Origin: Arthrobacter sp. CJ23
GTDB taxonomy: Bacteria > Actinomycetota > Actinomycetes > Actinomycetales > Micrococcaceae
NCBI RefSeq assembly: GCF_024741795.1
Contig: NZ_CP102950.1
Location: 1,364,001 to 1,428,000, forward strand
Direction: 5' to 3'
DNA length: 64,000 nt
This document shows, one piece after another, positions 25,926-34,745 of the stretch. A program made the position numbers and the translations under genes. The notes under the pieces were generated by a model. It was not told the origin of the DNA, made no database searches, and saw only the letters and a list, made by a program, of their open reading frames with translations. Within the stretch, counting starts at the first letter, position 1, and every line of letters starts with the position of its first letter.

Positions 25926-28900
25926 TCAGCTGGCGGGTTTGAGGGCGGTCATCCAGACTGCGACGGCTTTGGGGGTGCTGAAGGTCCAGGTGGCGGTGCC
26001 GCTGGCGCCGGCGGCCGGCTGTGTCTTGTCGGCCTGCTCGGCGATTTGGCCGGCTGCTGCTTGCCAGCGTTCGGTCCATCCGCCGGGCGGGAAAGCACCG
26101 GGCGTCGCGGCGTCAAAGCCGATGCCGCCGATCAGCATCGCGCCGTTGCTGGCTGTGGTGATGCTGGGGGCGGTGATGCTGGTGGCCGAGTAGCTGATGT
26201 TGACGGCGGTGGTGACGGTGCTGTCCAGGGGGGTGGTGTTGTTGACGCCCCGGTAGGCGGTGACGCCGGCGCCCCATTTCACGGCCCTGCTCAGGGTCCA
26301 GGTGTAGCTTGCCGGGTCGGCCGGGCCTACGACGTGGTAGTAGGCGAACGCGCGTGCGCCGGAGGTTGATGCGCTGTTGATGCCGAGGGCGTTGACGATG
26401 GGGGTCCAGCCGCTCGGGATGGTGGCCATCGTGGGATTCAGGTCGGCGGTGATCGCTGCGACCAGCACGTCGCCGGCCGCGGTACCGGCCGGCGCGTTGA
26501 CGGACGGCGTGGTGGTGGCCGCCGTCGAATGCGTGGTGGTTGAGCCGACGGCGGCTATTCCGGTTGGCGGGGCTTGGCTGACAGTGATCGTGGTGCTGGC
26601 CGTGGTGGAGCCGCCGCCGTTGGTGGCGGTCAGTTGGGCGGTGTAGCTGCCGGGTGCTGTGTAGCTGTGGCTCGGGTTTTGTTCCGTGGAGGTGCCGCCG
26701 TCCCCGAAGGTCCAGGACCAGGAGCTCGCGCCGGTGGACGTGTCGGTGAAGCTCACCGGCAGCGGGGCCGCGCCTGTGGTGGGGGTGGCGGTGAACGCCG
26801 CGACCGCCGGGGGCGGATCGACGGTGATCGTCGAGGCTACGCTGGGCACCCCGTTGCCGTCCACTGCAAAGAGCAGGTAAGTGCCCGGTACCAGCACGCC
26901 GTGGTCCGCCGGTAGCGTCAGAGTCGCAGTGTTGCCCGACACCGATGTCGCGGTCAGCGGGATCCGCCGCTGATCGGTGTTGACCGTGTGGGTTACTGTA
27001 CTCATCCGCATCAGGGAGAAGTCGGTGACCGGCGCACCGGTGGTTACCGCAATCGTGCTGCCGGCCGCTGCGGTGGTCGGTGCGGTCACAATCTCGGGCC
27101 TGGTTCGCGGGCTGCCGTCTGCGTTCAGCAGGTAGGGCGGCGTGAAAATCTCTCCGTCGAGATGGTTGGTCGTGCAGTCGCCCGGGCACAGCCCGCCACC
27201 GCCGACGAATACCCTGGCATCCGGGAGCAGCACGGCGACGCTGTGGTACGTCCGGGGAATTGCCATCGGGGCCAGCAGGGTCCACTGTCCGGTGGCCGGG
27301 TTCCAGAGTTCCGGAGCCATCCTGGCATTGTTGTCGGTGAACGGTGCAGGGATGGCCTGGCCGCCGACCACCAGCACCTGGCCATCGGGTAGCGCGACCC
27401 CGTTCGCGAACGACCGGCTGACGGCCATGTCTGAGGTCCGGGCCACGGTGGCTCCGTCATTGATGTCGATCGTGTACGCGCCTGCCGTGGCGGGGCCGCT
27501 CGAGTAGGCGGCCGCCCCGCCCATGGTGAGGATCTTTCCGATGTCGTACATCACGGCGTCGCCGTTCATCGCGTCCGGGCTATCGGACCGCAGACCGGCC
27601 GAGGTGATGCTGCCATTGCCTGTGGTGGAGATCCAGTTCATCTGGCGGCTCGGCCCGGCGTGGAACACCCGGCCGTTGGGTGCGGCAAACAACCAGGCAT
27701 GATTGTCGGCACGGTATTCGCCTTGGGGATCATTGGTCAGGATGCTGTCGACCAGCACATCCGGCAGCGTTCGCCAGCCGCCGGCGGCGGACCACACCTC
27801 GCCATGCTTGTCGCCGACACCGCCCGACCATGACCCGCCGATGGTGAACACCTCACCGGTGGACGTGGTCACGTTGGACTGGTAGCCCCTGGCGATCTGC
27901 ATGTCCGGCCCCGAGGTCCAGATGTTCGTCCCAGGGTTGTACAGGGTGGTTTTCGCGCTGTTGGCGCCGCCCGTGATCATGATCTGCCCGTCCGATAGCA
28001 GCGAGGTCCCGGGGCAGAACATGTCGTGACCCGTGTTGAACACCTGGGCCTGGCTCACCGAGCCGGTGGTGAGGTCCAGGATGGACGTCTGGGTGACGCC
28101 CTTGCTGCCACCAAACGTGGTGGGGGAGTAGGCGGCCCAGGTCAGTAGCCGGTTGCCAGGCAGCAGCGCCGCCGCCACCGGGACAAGCGGGAAGTTGATC
28201 GTGGGACCCCAGGATCCCAGCGACCCACTCGCCACTTGCCGGGGCGTTGACCAGCTCGCCAGCTGCGCCTCCGCCAGGGTGCCTCCGCCTGTGCCGAGCA
28301 GATTGATTTCCGCGGCGCTGCTCCAGGGTCCGCGGTTGCCGGCTTCGGTGAGGGTTTGCAGCCGCACATAGCGCGCTGATACTTCCGTGAACGTCACATT
28401 TTTCTCGGCACTGTTGTCCGCCCAGGTGCCGCGGGCCACCGGTGCGCTCCACGTAGTGCCGTCGGTGCTCACCATGATCTCGAAGCTTCCGACGCGCCCG
28501 TTCGGGACGTCGGAACGGGGTAGGTAGCGGAACCCCGAGATGCTTCGCGTCATCTTGGTGTCGATCGTGATGGTGTGCGGCAATGGGACGGCAGGCGCGG
28601 TCGCCGCGCTGTGCCAGAACGTAGCGTCGTTCCCGTCGAGTACGTTGGCGGCCTGGCCATTCCTGCCGGAGATCTCTTCGTCGCTGGCCGAAGCCGTCCA
28701 TCCTGTCCGGAGCAACGGAGGTGGAGCAGCCTCCGCTGCGGCGGCCGGAAGCTCCTGGATGTGAACATGTGATCCCAGGACATGTGATCCGCTCGCGCTC
28801 GGGGAGTGGCGCGGTGCCACCGCCACGTACACGAATAATGCGAGCAGCAGGGAAGCCGTCAGCGCTGAAGTGACCAGCCCCGCCAGCGCCCGCTTGCTGC

Positions 28901-29036
28901 GGCGCCACGTCCGGACGCCCGGCACCCTCTCCGCACGAAGGGGGAGTGCGGCTGCCGTCACCGGCCTGTTTGTGGACAGCTCATCGAAGCTGATCATCCT
29001 GGAGACAGTGGACCGAAAACGGCTCGCAACAGACAT
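25926..29036 (-). CDS. Secreted galactose-oxidase-like copper radical oxidase with F5/8 and PKD domains
   Basis: 1036 residues. A basic N-terminus and one membrane segment (about 51-75) act as signal anchor. A discoidin/CBM32 (F5/8-type C) domain follows (about 108-250, NVLDGNDATFWHS). The kelch catalytic part (about 260-680) retains galactose oxidase residues: FCPGTS (crosslinking Cys), RGYQSNV (radical Tyr), GGSWSGG (stacking Trp) and RTYHSVAVLLPD (copper Tyr/His). The DUF1929 domain follows with THTVNTDQRRIPL (last copper His). A PKD domain (WSWTFGDGG) and an unassigned C-terminal domain of about 190 residues end the protein. GAGGAG precedes the ATG. It probably oxidises cell-wall or plant-polymer sugar alcohols outside the cell. 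Confidence 0.9.
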   Translation of the reverse strand: MSVASRFRSTVSRMISFDELSTNRPVTAAALPLRAERVPGVRTWRRSKRALAGLVTSALTASLLLALFVYVAVAPRHSPSASGSHVLGSHVHIQELPAAAAEAAPPPLLRTGWTASASDEEISGRNGQAANVLDGNDATFWHSAATAPAVPLPHTITIDTKMTRSISGFRYLPRSDVPNGRVGSFEIMVSTDGTTWSAPVARGTWADNSAEKNVTFTEVSARYVRLQTLTEAGNRGPWSSAAEINLLGTGGGTLAEAQLASWSTPRQVASGSLGSWGPTINFPLVPVAAALLPGNRLLTWAAYSPTTFGGSKGVTQTSILDLTTGSVSQAQVFNTGHDMFCPGTSLLSDGQIMITGGANSAKTTLYNPGTNIWTSGPDMQIARGYQSNVTTSTGEVFTIGGSWSGGVGDKHGEVWSAAGGWRTLPDVLVDSILTNDPQGEYRADNHAWLFAAPNGRVFHAGPSRQMNWISTTGNGSITSAGLRSDSPDAMNGDAVMYDIGKILTMGGAAAYSSGPATAGAYTIDINDGATVARTSDMAVSRSFANGVALPDGQVLVVGGQAIPAPFTDNNARMAPELWNPATGQWTLLAPMAIPRTYHSVAVLLPDARVFVGGGGLCPGDCTTNHLDGEIFTPPYLLNADGSPRTRPEIVTAPTTAAAGSTIAVTTGAPVTDFSLMRMSTVTHTVNTDQRRIPLTATSVSGNTATLTLPADHGVLVPGTYLLFAVDGNGVPSVASTITVDPPPAVAAFTATPTTGAAPLPVSFTDTSTGASSWSWTFGDGGTSTEQNPSHSYTAPGSYTAQLTATNGGGSTTASTTITVSQAPPTGIAAVGSTTTHSTAATTTPSVNAPAGTAAGDVLVAAITADLNPTMATIPSGWTPIVNALGINSASTSGARAFAYYHVVGPADPASYTWTLSRAVKWGAGVTAYRGVNNTTPLDSTVTTAVNISYSATSITAPSITTASNGAMLIGGIGFDAATPGAFPPGGWTERWQAAAGQIAEQADKTQPAAGASGTATWTFSTPKAVAVWMTALKPAS

Positions 29037-29171
29037 AGTCGCTTCTCCTCAAGCGGCCGGCAACACCGGACCGCACAGGCCTGTCTTCCCAGCGCAGACT
29101 TGATGGATCGAAGCTTACAGACCCCACAGGACACCGGCCAGAGCAATCAGTACCTGTTTTCGCTCCGCAGG

Positions 29172-29260
29172 CTACTCGCTGGACAGTGCTTGGTACTTGT
29201 CTTCCTCCACGAGCTTCCCGTCGATCAACGTCCCGTGTTCAACAGGCCCAATCACCGGCA
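29172..29260 (-). pseudogene. Possible remnant coding segment
   Basis: Between the flavoprotein stop (29264) and the galactose-oxidase start (29036), the minus strand encodes a short in-frame peptide with natural codon choice, VIGPVEHGTLIDGKLVEEDK followed by YQALSSE and TAG at 29174-29172. A LIDGKLV start is reminiscent of aldehyde-dehydrogenase-like N-termini, but the frame ends after 27 codons. It could be the leftover of a gene displaced by the galactose-oxidase insertion, or chance. There is no ribosome site for its GTG. Confidence 0.25.
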
Positions 29261-29263
29261 GTC

Positions 29264-30832
29264 TCAGGCGGCCGCGGCCGCTTGGAAATGTTTTTCGATG
29301 ATCCCCTTGATGTCCTCGTGGCAGCCACCGCAGCCGGTGCCGGCGCGTGTGGCCTTGGAGACGTCCGGGACGGAGCTGCAGCCGTCCAGGACGGCCTCCT
29401 CGATCCTGGCCCCGCTGACGCCGGCGCAGCGGCACACCGTGCGCTCGGGGTCGTTGTTGTTGCCGCCTCCGGCGTCCAGCTGGTCGGGACCGTCGAGCCG
29501 GAGCAGCAGCGAGCGGTCCGCGGGCAGTTCGGCGGCGCGTTCGAACAGCACCACCAGTTCGGCGGCCGTACGGGGCATGCCCACCGAGACCAGCCCTTCG
29601 AGGACGCCGCCGCGCGTGGTCATCTTGACGTAGCGTCCGTGCTCGGGATCGGCCCACTGGGAGATCTGGCGGCGCGGCCGTCCGTTGGCCGAGCCGGCCT
29701 CCAGCAGTTCTTCGTCCCATGGATCGGCCAGGTTGTCGCCGGCCACGGCGAGGTTGATGCCGCGGGCCTTCAAGACCACGACACCGGGCTGTTCCTTGGG
29801 CAGTGGGGCCAGGGCATCCGCCGCTTCCTGCCCGTCACTGGCCAGCAGGACCAGGTATTCGGCGAGCCATTCGGCCTGCCGCCAGCCCGGTCCCACCAGT
29901 CCTGAGGGGCCGGTGGCCCCGCGGCAATCAAGGCACGTGGCGTCGGGGCAGCGCACCTCGGCGCAGTCGCCGATCGCGAACATGTGCGGCTCGTGGTACG
30001 TCCGCAGATGGTGGTCCACCAGGATCCCGGAGCCTGTGGGCAGCCCGCAGCCTTCGGCCAGCTCGATCCGGGGGCGCACGCCGCAGGAGAGGACCAGCAG
30101 ATCGCCGTCGATCGCTGAACCGTCCTCGAGGAGCAGTGCTGAAAAGCTGCCGCCGGGGCCCGCCGTCTCCACGCCTGTGGACCGGGCGTTGCCGGCCATG
30201 CGGACGCCGCCGGCACGCAGGCTGGCGGTGAGGACCGAGCCGCCGCCGCGGTCGATGTTGCGGCCGAGCGGGAAGGGGCCGTTGTGGACCACGGTGGTCT
30301 GGGCGCCTTCCTCGGCGGCCGCCAGCGCGGTTTCCAGCCCCAGGACACCGCCGCCCAGGATCACCACGCGCTTGCGTCCGGCCACGGCCTCGCGGAGCAC
30401 GGCGGCATCGCGGAGGTCCCGGAGCGCGGTCACGCCCGCAGGAAGGACCGGGCCGGAGGGATCCGGGTTGAGGCCCGTGAGGTTGGGGATGACCGGCCGG
30501 GAGCCAGTGGCGAAGACGAGTCGGTCGTAGCCGGGCGTGGTGCCGTCGGAGAGGACAAGCTGTTGCCGGGCGCGGTCGATGCGCCGGACCGTGACGCCCA
30601 GGCGGACCTCGACGCCGTCGGACGCCAGATCGGCGGCGTCGGCCATGGCGAGGGCCTCCGGCGTGGTCCGCCCGACGCCGAGCTCGGCCACCATGACGCG
30701 GTTGTAGGCGGCCTCGGCCTCCTGCCCGACCACGAGCAGCTGCGCCAGCCCGCTGCGCACGGCGGGGAGCAGCTCCTCCACCAGCCGGGCCGCGACGGGA
30801 CCGAATCCGACAACGACAATACGCTCGCTCAT
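29264..30832 (-). CDS. FAD/[2Fe-2S] electron-transfer subunit of assimilatory nitrate reductase
   Basis: 522 residues. It is an NirB-N-terminus-like FAD/NAD(P)H oxidoreductase: VVVGFGPVAARLVEELL at the start, NAD motif ILGGGVLGLETALAA near 160, and MFAIGDCAEV near 285. It ends in a BFD-type [2Fe-2S] domain with CRCAGVS and AGTGCGGC (about 470-510). It lacks siroheme domains, so it is not a nitrite reductase; it would feed electrons from NAD(P)H to the adjacent molybdenum enzyme (NasB type). The ATG at 30832 overlaps the TGA of the nitrate reductase gene (ATGA), with AAGGAGG 4 bases upstream, so synthesis is coupled. Confidence 0.88.
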   Translation of the reverse strand: MSERIVVVGFGPVAARLVEELLPAVRSGLAQLLVVGQEAEAAYNRVMVAELGVGRTTPEALAMADAADLASDGVEVRLGVTVRRIDRARQQLVLSDGTTPGYDRLVFATGSRPVIPNLTGLNPDPSGPVLPAGVTALRDLRDAAVLREAVAGRKRVVILGGGVLGLETALAAAEEGAQTTVVHNGPFPLGRNIDRGGGSVLTASLRAGGVRMAGNARSTGVETAGPGGSFSALLLEDGSAIDGDLLVLSCGVRPRIELAEGCGLPTGSGILVDHHLRTYHEPHMFAIGDCAEVRCPDATCLDCRGATGPSGLVGPGWRQAEWLAEYLVLLASDGQEAADALAPLPKEQPGVVVLKARGINLAVAGDNLADPWDEELLEAGSANGRPRRQISQWADPEHGRYVKMTTRGGVLEGLVSVGMPRTAAELVVLFERAAELPADRSLLLRLDGPDQLDAGGGNNNDPERTVCRCAGVSGARIEEAVLDGCSSVPDVSKATRAGTGCGGCHEDIKGIIEKHFQAAAAA

Positions 30833-33039
30833 GATGCCTCCTTGACGTGCAGCGGCAGCCCCGCGCCGGCCGGTACAGAAGCCGGCAGTGCTGCCTGCCG
30901 GACCCAGACCCGGCTGGTTTTGAACTCCGGCATGCCGGAAATGGGATCGGTGGCCGCCTCGGTGAGGCGGTTGGCGTTTTCCTGGCCCGGGAAGTGGAAG
31001 GGCAGGAAGACGGTGTCCGTGCGGACCGCGTTGCTCAGCTCTGCCCGGCAGGTGACCTCGCCGCGCTCGTTACTGACGGCCACGAACTCGCCGTCGGCGA
31101 TGTTCCGGGCGGCGGCGGTGGCGGGGTGGATCAGGAGCCTGGCCTCGGGCTGGCTGGCGGCAAGTTCGGCCACGCGGCGGGTCTGGGAGCCGGACTGGTA
31201 GTGCTCCAGGAGCCGGCCCGTGGCCAGGGCCAACGATTCCGGCTCGGATGCGTCGGCGAAGTGCCGGCGGGCACGCTTGGACGGGGTCACGGGCACCAGC
31301 ACGGCCCGGCCATCGGCGTGGGCGAAACCGTCCGCGAAGAGGCGGGGCGTGCCCTGGCTGCCGGCGGGGTAGGGCCAGTAGGCGGCCTCGCCGCGGTCCA
31401 GCATGGCATAGTCGATGCCCGAGTAGTCTGCCAGGCCGCCGGCGGAGGCCAGCCGCAGTTCCTCGAAGACCGTTTCGGGGTCGTCGCTGAAGGTGGACGG
31501 CGCGTCCAGGAGTTCAGCGAGGCGGGCCATGAGCCAGAGTTCGCTGCGGACCCCGGGCGGCGGCGTCAGGGCCTTCCGACGGCGGAGCACGCGGCCTTCG
31601 AGGTTGGTCAGCGTGCCTTCCTCCTCGGCCCACTGCGTCACAGGCAGGACCAGATCGGCCTCGACGGCGGTCTCGGACATGAAGAAGTCGCACACCACCA
31701 GGAAGTCGAGGCTGCGGAGCCCATCGATGACGGCGTTGGTGTCGGGCGCGGAGACCGCCACATTGGCGCCGTGCACGAAAAGGCAGCGGACGCCGTCGGG
31801 CTGTCCCAGGGACTGGAGCAGCTGCACGGCCGGCAGTCCCGGGCCGGGGATGAGGGACTCGTCGACGCCCCACACTTTGGCCATGTGGGCGCGGGCGGCG
31901 GGGTCGGTGATCTTGCGGTAGCCGGGGAGCTGGTCGGCCTTCTGGCCGTGCTCGCGGCCGCCCTGGCCGTTGCCCTGGCCGGTGAGGGTGCCGTAGCCGC
32001 TGCGGGCCGAGCCGGGCAGGCCAAGCAGCAGGCTGAGGTTGATGGCGGCGGTGGCGGTGTCCGTACCGTCCACGTGTTGCTCCACGCCGCGGCCGCTGAG
32101 GATGTAGCTGCCGCCGGTGCGGGCGCCGTGGGCGAGCCGGCGGGCGGTTTCGCGGATCAGGGTGGCGGGGACGCCGGTGATTGACTGGACGCGCTCGGGC
32201 CAGAAGGCGTTGAGGCTGCGGACCAGGGCGTCGTAGCCGGAGGTGCGGGCCTTAAGGAATTCGGTGTCGGCGAGGCCCTCGTGGACTACCACGTGGGAGA
32301 TGCCGAGCAGCAGGGCGAGGTCGGTGCCGGGGGTGGGCTGCAGGTGGAAGCCGCCGCCGTCGGCCGTGAACGCGGCCGTCGCGGAACGGCGGGGGTCCAC
32401 CACAATCAGCCCGCCGGCGTCGCGGGCGCCCTGCAGGTGCTGGACGAACGGGGGCATGGTTTCGGCAACGTTGGAGCCGAGCATGAGGATGACCGACGCG
32501 GAGTCGAGATCCGTCACGGGGAAGGGCAGCCCGCGGTCCACGCCGAACGCGCGGTTTCCGGCGGCTGCCGCGGAGGACATGCAGAAACGGCCGTTATAGT
32601 CGATGCGTGAGGTCCGCAGCGCCAGGCGGGCGAACTTGCCCAGCAGGTAGGCCTTCTCGTTGGTGAGGCCGCCGCCGCCGAAGACCCCGACGGCGTCCGG
32701 GCCGTACTGCTTCTGCGTGTCCTTCACGGCCGCGGTGATAAGCAATAGGGCCTGGTCCCAGCTGATGGGCTGGTGGACGCCGTCGGAACCCTTGAGCATC
32801 GGCTCGGTGACCCGGCCGTTGTGGCGCAACAACGACGCCGACGTCCAGCCCTTGCGGCACAGCCCGCCCCTGTTGGTGGGGAACTCGCGCCCCGAAACTT
32901 CCAGGGGCGCTGCGGCTGCAGCAAGGCTTGCCGGTGCTGCGGTGGGCGCGGGCGCCGACCCCGGCTGGGCGGCCGGGGTCAGCGTCATGGCGCATTGGAG
33001 CGCGCAGTACGGGCAGTGGGTATCGGCGCCGTTGGGCAT
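30829..33039 (-). CDS. Assimilatory nitrate reductase, catalytic molybdopterin subunit
   Basis: 736 residues of the molybdopterin oxidoreductase family. The N-terminal [4Fe-4S] ligands are in CPYCALQC (9-16) and GGLCRKGW (about 60). DYNGRFCMSSAAAA (about 148) holds the probable Mo-ligand Cys. VILMLGSNVAETMP, VDPRRSATA and GQGNGQGGREHGQKADQLPG are cofactor-binding segments, and a molydop-binding C-terminal domain ends the chain. The spacer between the third and fourth Cys carries an unusual Ala/Pro-rich insert (about residues 22-48). No Tat signal, so cytosolic assimilation. It starts one base after narK ends and overlaps the flavoprotein downstream: a narK-nas operon. Confidence 0.93.
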   Translation of the reverse strand: MPNGADTHCPYCALQCAMTLTPAAQPGSAPAPTAAPASLAAAAAPLEVSGREFPTNRGGLCRKGWTSASLLRHNGRVTEPMLKGSDGVHQPISWDQALLLITAAVKDTQKQYGPDAVGVFGGGGLTNEKAYLLGKFARLALRTSRIDYNGRFCMSSAAAAGNRAFGVDRGLPFPVTDLDSASVILMLGSNVAETMPPFVQHLQGARDAGGLIVVDPRRSATAAFTADGGGFHLQPTPGTDLALLLGISHVVVHEGLADTEFLKARTSGYDALVRSLNAFWPERVQSITGVPATLIRETARRLAHGARTGGSYILSGRGVEQHVDGTDTATAAINLSLLLGLPGSARSGYGTLTGQGNGQGGREHGQKADQLPGYRKITDPAARAHMAKVWGVDESLIPGPGLPAVQLLQSLGQPDGVRCLFVHGANVAVSAPDTNAVIDGLRSLDFLVVCDFFMSETAVEADLVLPVTQWAEEEGTLTNLEGRVLRRRKALTPPPGVRSELWLMARLAELLDAPSTFSDDPETVFEELRLASAGGLADYSGIDYAMLDRGEAAYWPYPAGSQGTPRLFADGFAHADGRAVLVPVTPSKRARRHFADASEPESLALATGRLLEHYQSGSQTRRVAELAASQPEARLLIHPATAAARNIADGEFVAVSNERGEVTCRAELSNAVRTDTVFLPFHFPGQENANRLTEAATDPISGMPEFKTSRVWVRQAALPASVPAGAGLPLHVKEAS

Positions 33040-34452
33040 CTAGATGTGTCCGATCGTGTTGCGCTTCTGGGCGGGGCGGATGTAGCAGGCCCAGCAGACG
33101 ATGAGCATCAGGACGTAGGTTCCGACGAATCCGTAGAACGCCGGGGTGTACGAACCGGTGCTCGAGTTGGAGGCGTTGAGCACCTGGGGGATGACGAATC
33201 CGCCGTAGGCGCCGATCGCGGAGATCAGGCCGAGGGAGGAGGAAGCCAGCCGTCCGGTGACGGCGCTGTCGGCTCCGGAGCGGGCAGCGCGGCTGGAGGT
33301 CGCGAAGATCACCGGGATCATGCGGTAAGTGGCGCCGTTTCCGAATCCGCTGGCCACGAAGAGGAAGAGGAACAGGACCAGGAAGAGCCAGAAGTTCTTC
33401 AACGGCAGGGTCGCGATCATGGTCAGCGTGATAACGGCCATGGAGGCGAACGAGACGATGGTCATGCGGGCGCCGCCCATGCGGTCCGCCATGCGTCCGC
33501 CGTAGGGACGGGCCAGCGAGCCGACCAGAGGGCCCAGGAAGGCGAGCGACAGGGCTACCGCGCCGACGTGGATGGAGGAGAAGTCCGGGAAGTAGTCCTT
33601 GATGAGCTTGGGGAAGACACCGGCGAAACCGATGAAGGAGCCGAACGTTCCGATGTAGAGGAACGCCATGATCCATAGGTGCGGTTCCTTGAGGGCCGCC
33701 ACGGATCCGGCCACGTCACCCTTGGCGCTGGTGAGGTTGTTCATGTACTTCCAGGCGCCGAAGGAGGCCACGAGGATCAACGGGATCCAGATGAGGCCGG
33801 CCATGGGCAGGTTGACGGTGCCGGCAGCCAGGAGCGTCACGGCGATCGGAACAACAAGCTGTGCGACGGCGGCACCGAGGTTGCCGCCGGCAGCGTTCAG
33901 GCCCAGCGCCCAGCCCTTTTCGCGGGCCGGGTAGAAGAAGGTGATGTTGGCCATGGAGCTGGCAAAGTTGCCGCCACCGAAGCCGGCCAGGCCCGCCACG
34001 AGCAGCATGACGCCGAACGGAGTGCCGGGGTTGGACACACACATCGCGAGGCCCACGGACGGAATCAGCAGGAGCAAGGCGGAGACGATGGTCCAGTTGC
34101 GGCCACCGAACTTCGGGATCATGAACGTGTAGGGGATGCGGAGCGTTGCGCCGACCAGGCTGGGAATGGAGATGAGCCAGAAGATCTGGTTGGTGTCGAA
34201 CTTGAAGCCGGCAGCGGGGAGCTGGACGACCACGATCGACCAGAGCTGCCATACGACGAAGCCGAGGAATTCGGCGAAGATCGACCAGTACAGATTGCGC
34301 TTGGCGATGGACCGGCCTTCGGCTTCCCACTGGCCCTTGTCTTCGGCATCCCAGTTGGCAATCCAGCGGCCAGGGCGGTGTTCAAGGACGGGGGTGGCGG
34401 TGGCAGTGGACTGGAGGGGGGCCAGTTCATCTGCAGTGCGGTCAACAGTCAC
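33040..34452 (-). CDS. narK: Nitrate/nitrite MFS transporter
   Basis: 470 residues and 12 predicted helices of the nitrate/nitrite porter family. Signatures are GFGGGNFASSMANITFFYP (nitrate signature in helix 5) and GNGATYRMIPVIFA (helix 11), with conserved arginines in helices 2 and 8 (LRIPYTF; LARPYGGR). A hydrophilic N-terminal tail of about 60 residues precedes helix 1. The GTG at 34452 is chosen because AAGGAGG stands 6 bases upstream, while the longer reading to 34503 has no such site. It is first gene of the operon with nitrate reductase and its flavoprotein, and supplies nitrate. Confidence 0.94.
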   Translation of the reverse strand: MTVDRTADELAPLQSTATATPVLEHRPGRWIANWDAEDKGQWEAEGRSIAKRNLYWSIFAEFLGFVVWQLWSIVVVQLPAAGFKFDTNQIFWLISIPSLVGATLRIPYTFMIPKFGGRNWTIVSALLLLIPSVGLAMCVSNPGTPFGVMLLVAGLAGFGGGNFASSMANITFFYPAREKGWALGLNAAGGNLGAAVAQLVVPIAVTLLAAGTVNLPMAGLIWIPLILVASFGAWKYMNNLTSAKGDVAGSVAALKEPHLWIMAFLYIGTFGSFIGFAGVFPKLIKDYFPDFSSIHVGAVALSLAFLGPLVGSLARPYGGRMADRMGGARMTIVSFASMAVITLTMIATLPLKNFWLFLVLFLFLFVASGFGNGATYRMIPVIFATSSRAARSGADSAVTGRLASSSLGLISAIGAYGGFVIPQVLNASNSSTGSYTPAFYGFVGTYVLMLIVCWACYIRPAQKRNTIGHI

Positions 34453-34745
34453 GGAGTGCCTCCTTGGTGGGGACGTTGTCCTTCTAAGGTAGGTACGGCG
34501 CATTTCACGGACCGGCGCCGTTTGTAAACGTGCTGTGACATTTGCCTATCTGGGGCATCACGAACGCGTGAGGCGAAGGTGAGGACTTTCCCCATGACCA
34601 GAGGATGAGATTCCACGGGGCGTCCGCATGGTGGACTTAGTTGTCCGGTCAATGGACTGTGGGAACTATTATTGAACTCTCGAATAATCCTTCGCCGGAC
34701 AGGCTCCACGGGGCAGCGGCCGGTGCGAACGAAAGCAACCATTAC
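34453..34745. promoter_or_regulatory. Divergent narK/MFS control region
   Basis: 293 bases with no gene. About 72-87 bases upstream of the narK GTG is a weak GlnR-like pair, GTAAA (34524-34528) and GTGAC (34535-34539) with 6 bases between; it is much poorer than the nirB box. Nearer the rightward gene is an inverted repeat ATTATT (34668-34673) / AATAAT (34683-34688) with a 9-base spacer, a possible operator for the symporter. Confidence 0.35.

Noticed and set aside
34524..34539. Second GlnR box upstream of narK
   Set aside because: Only two poor half-sites with correct spacing; kept as a weak note in the narK gap rather than a called site.
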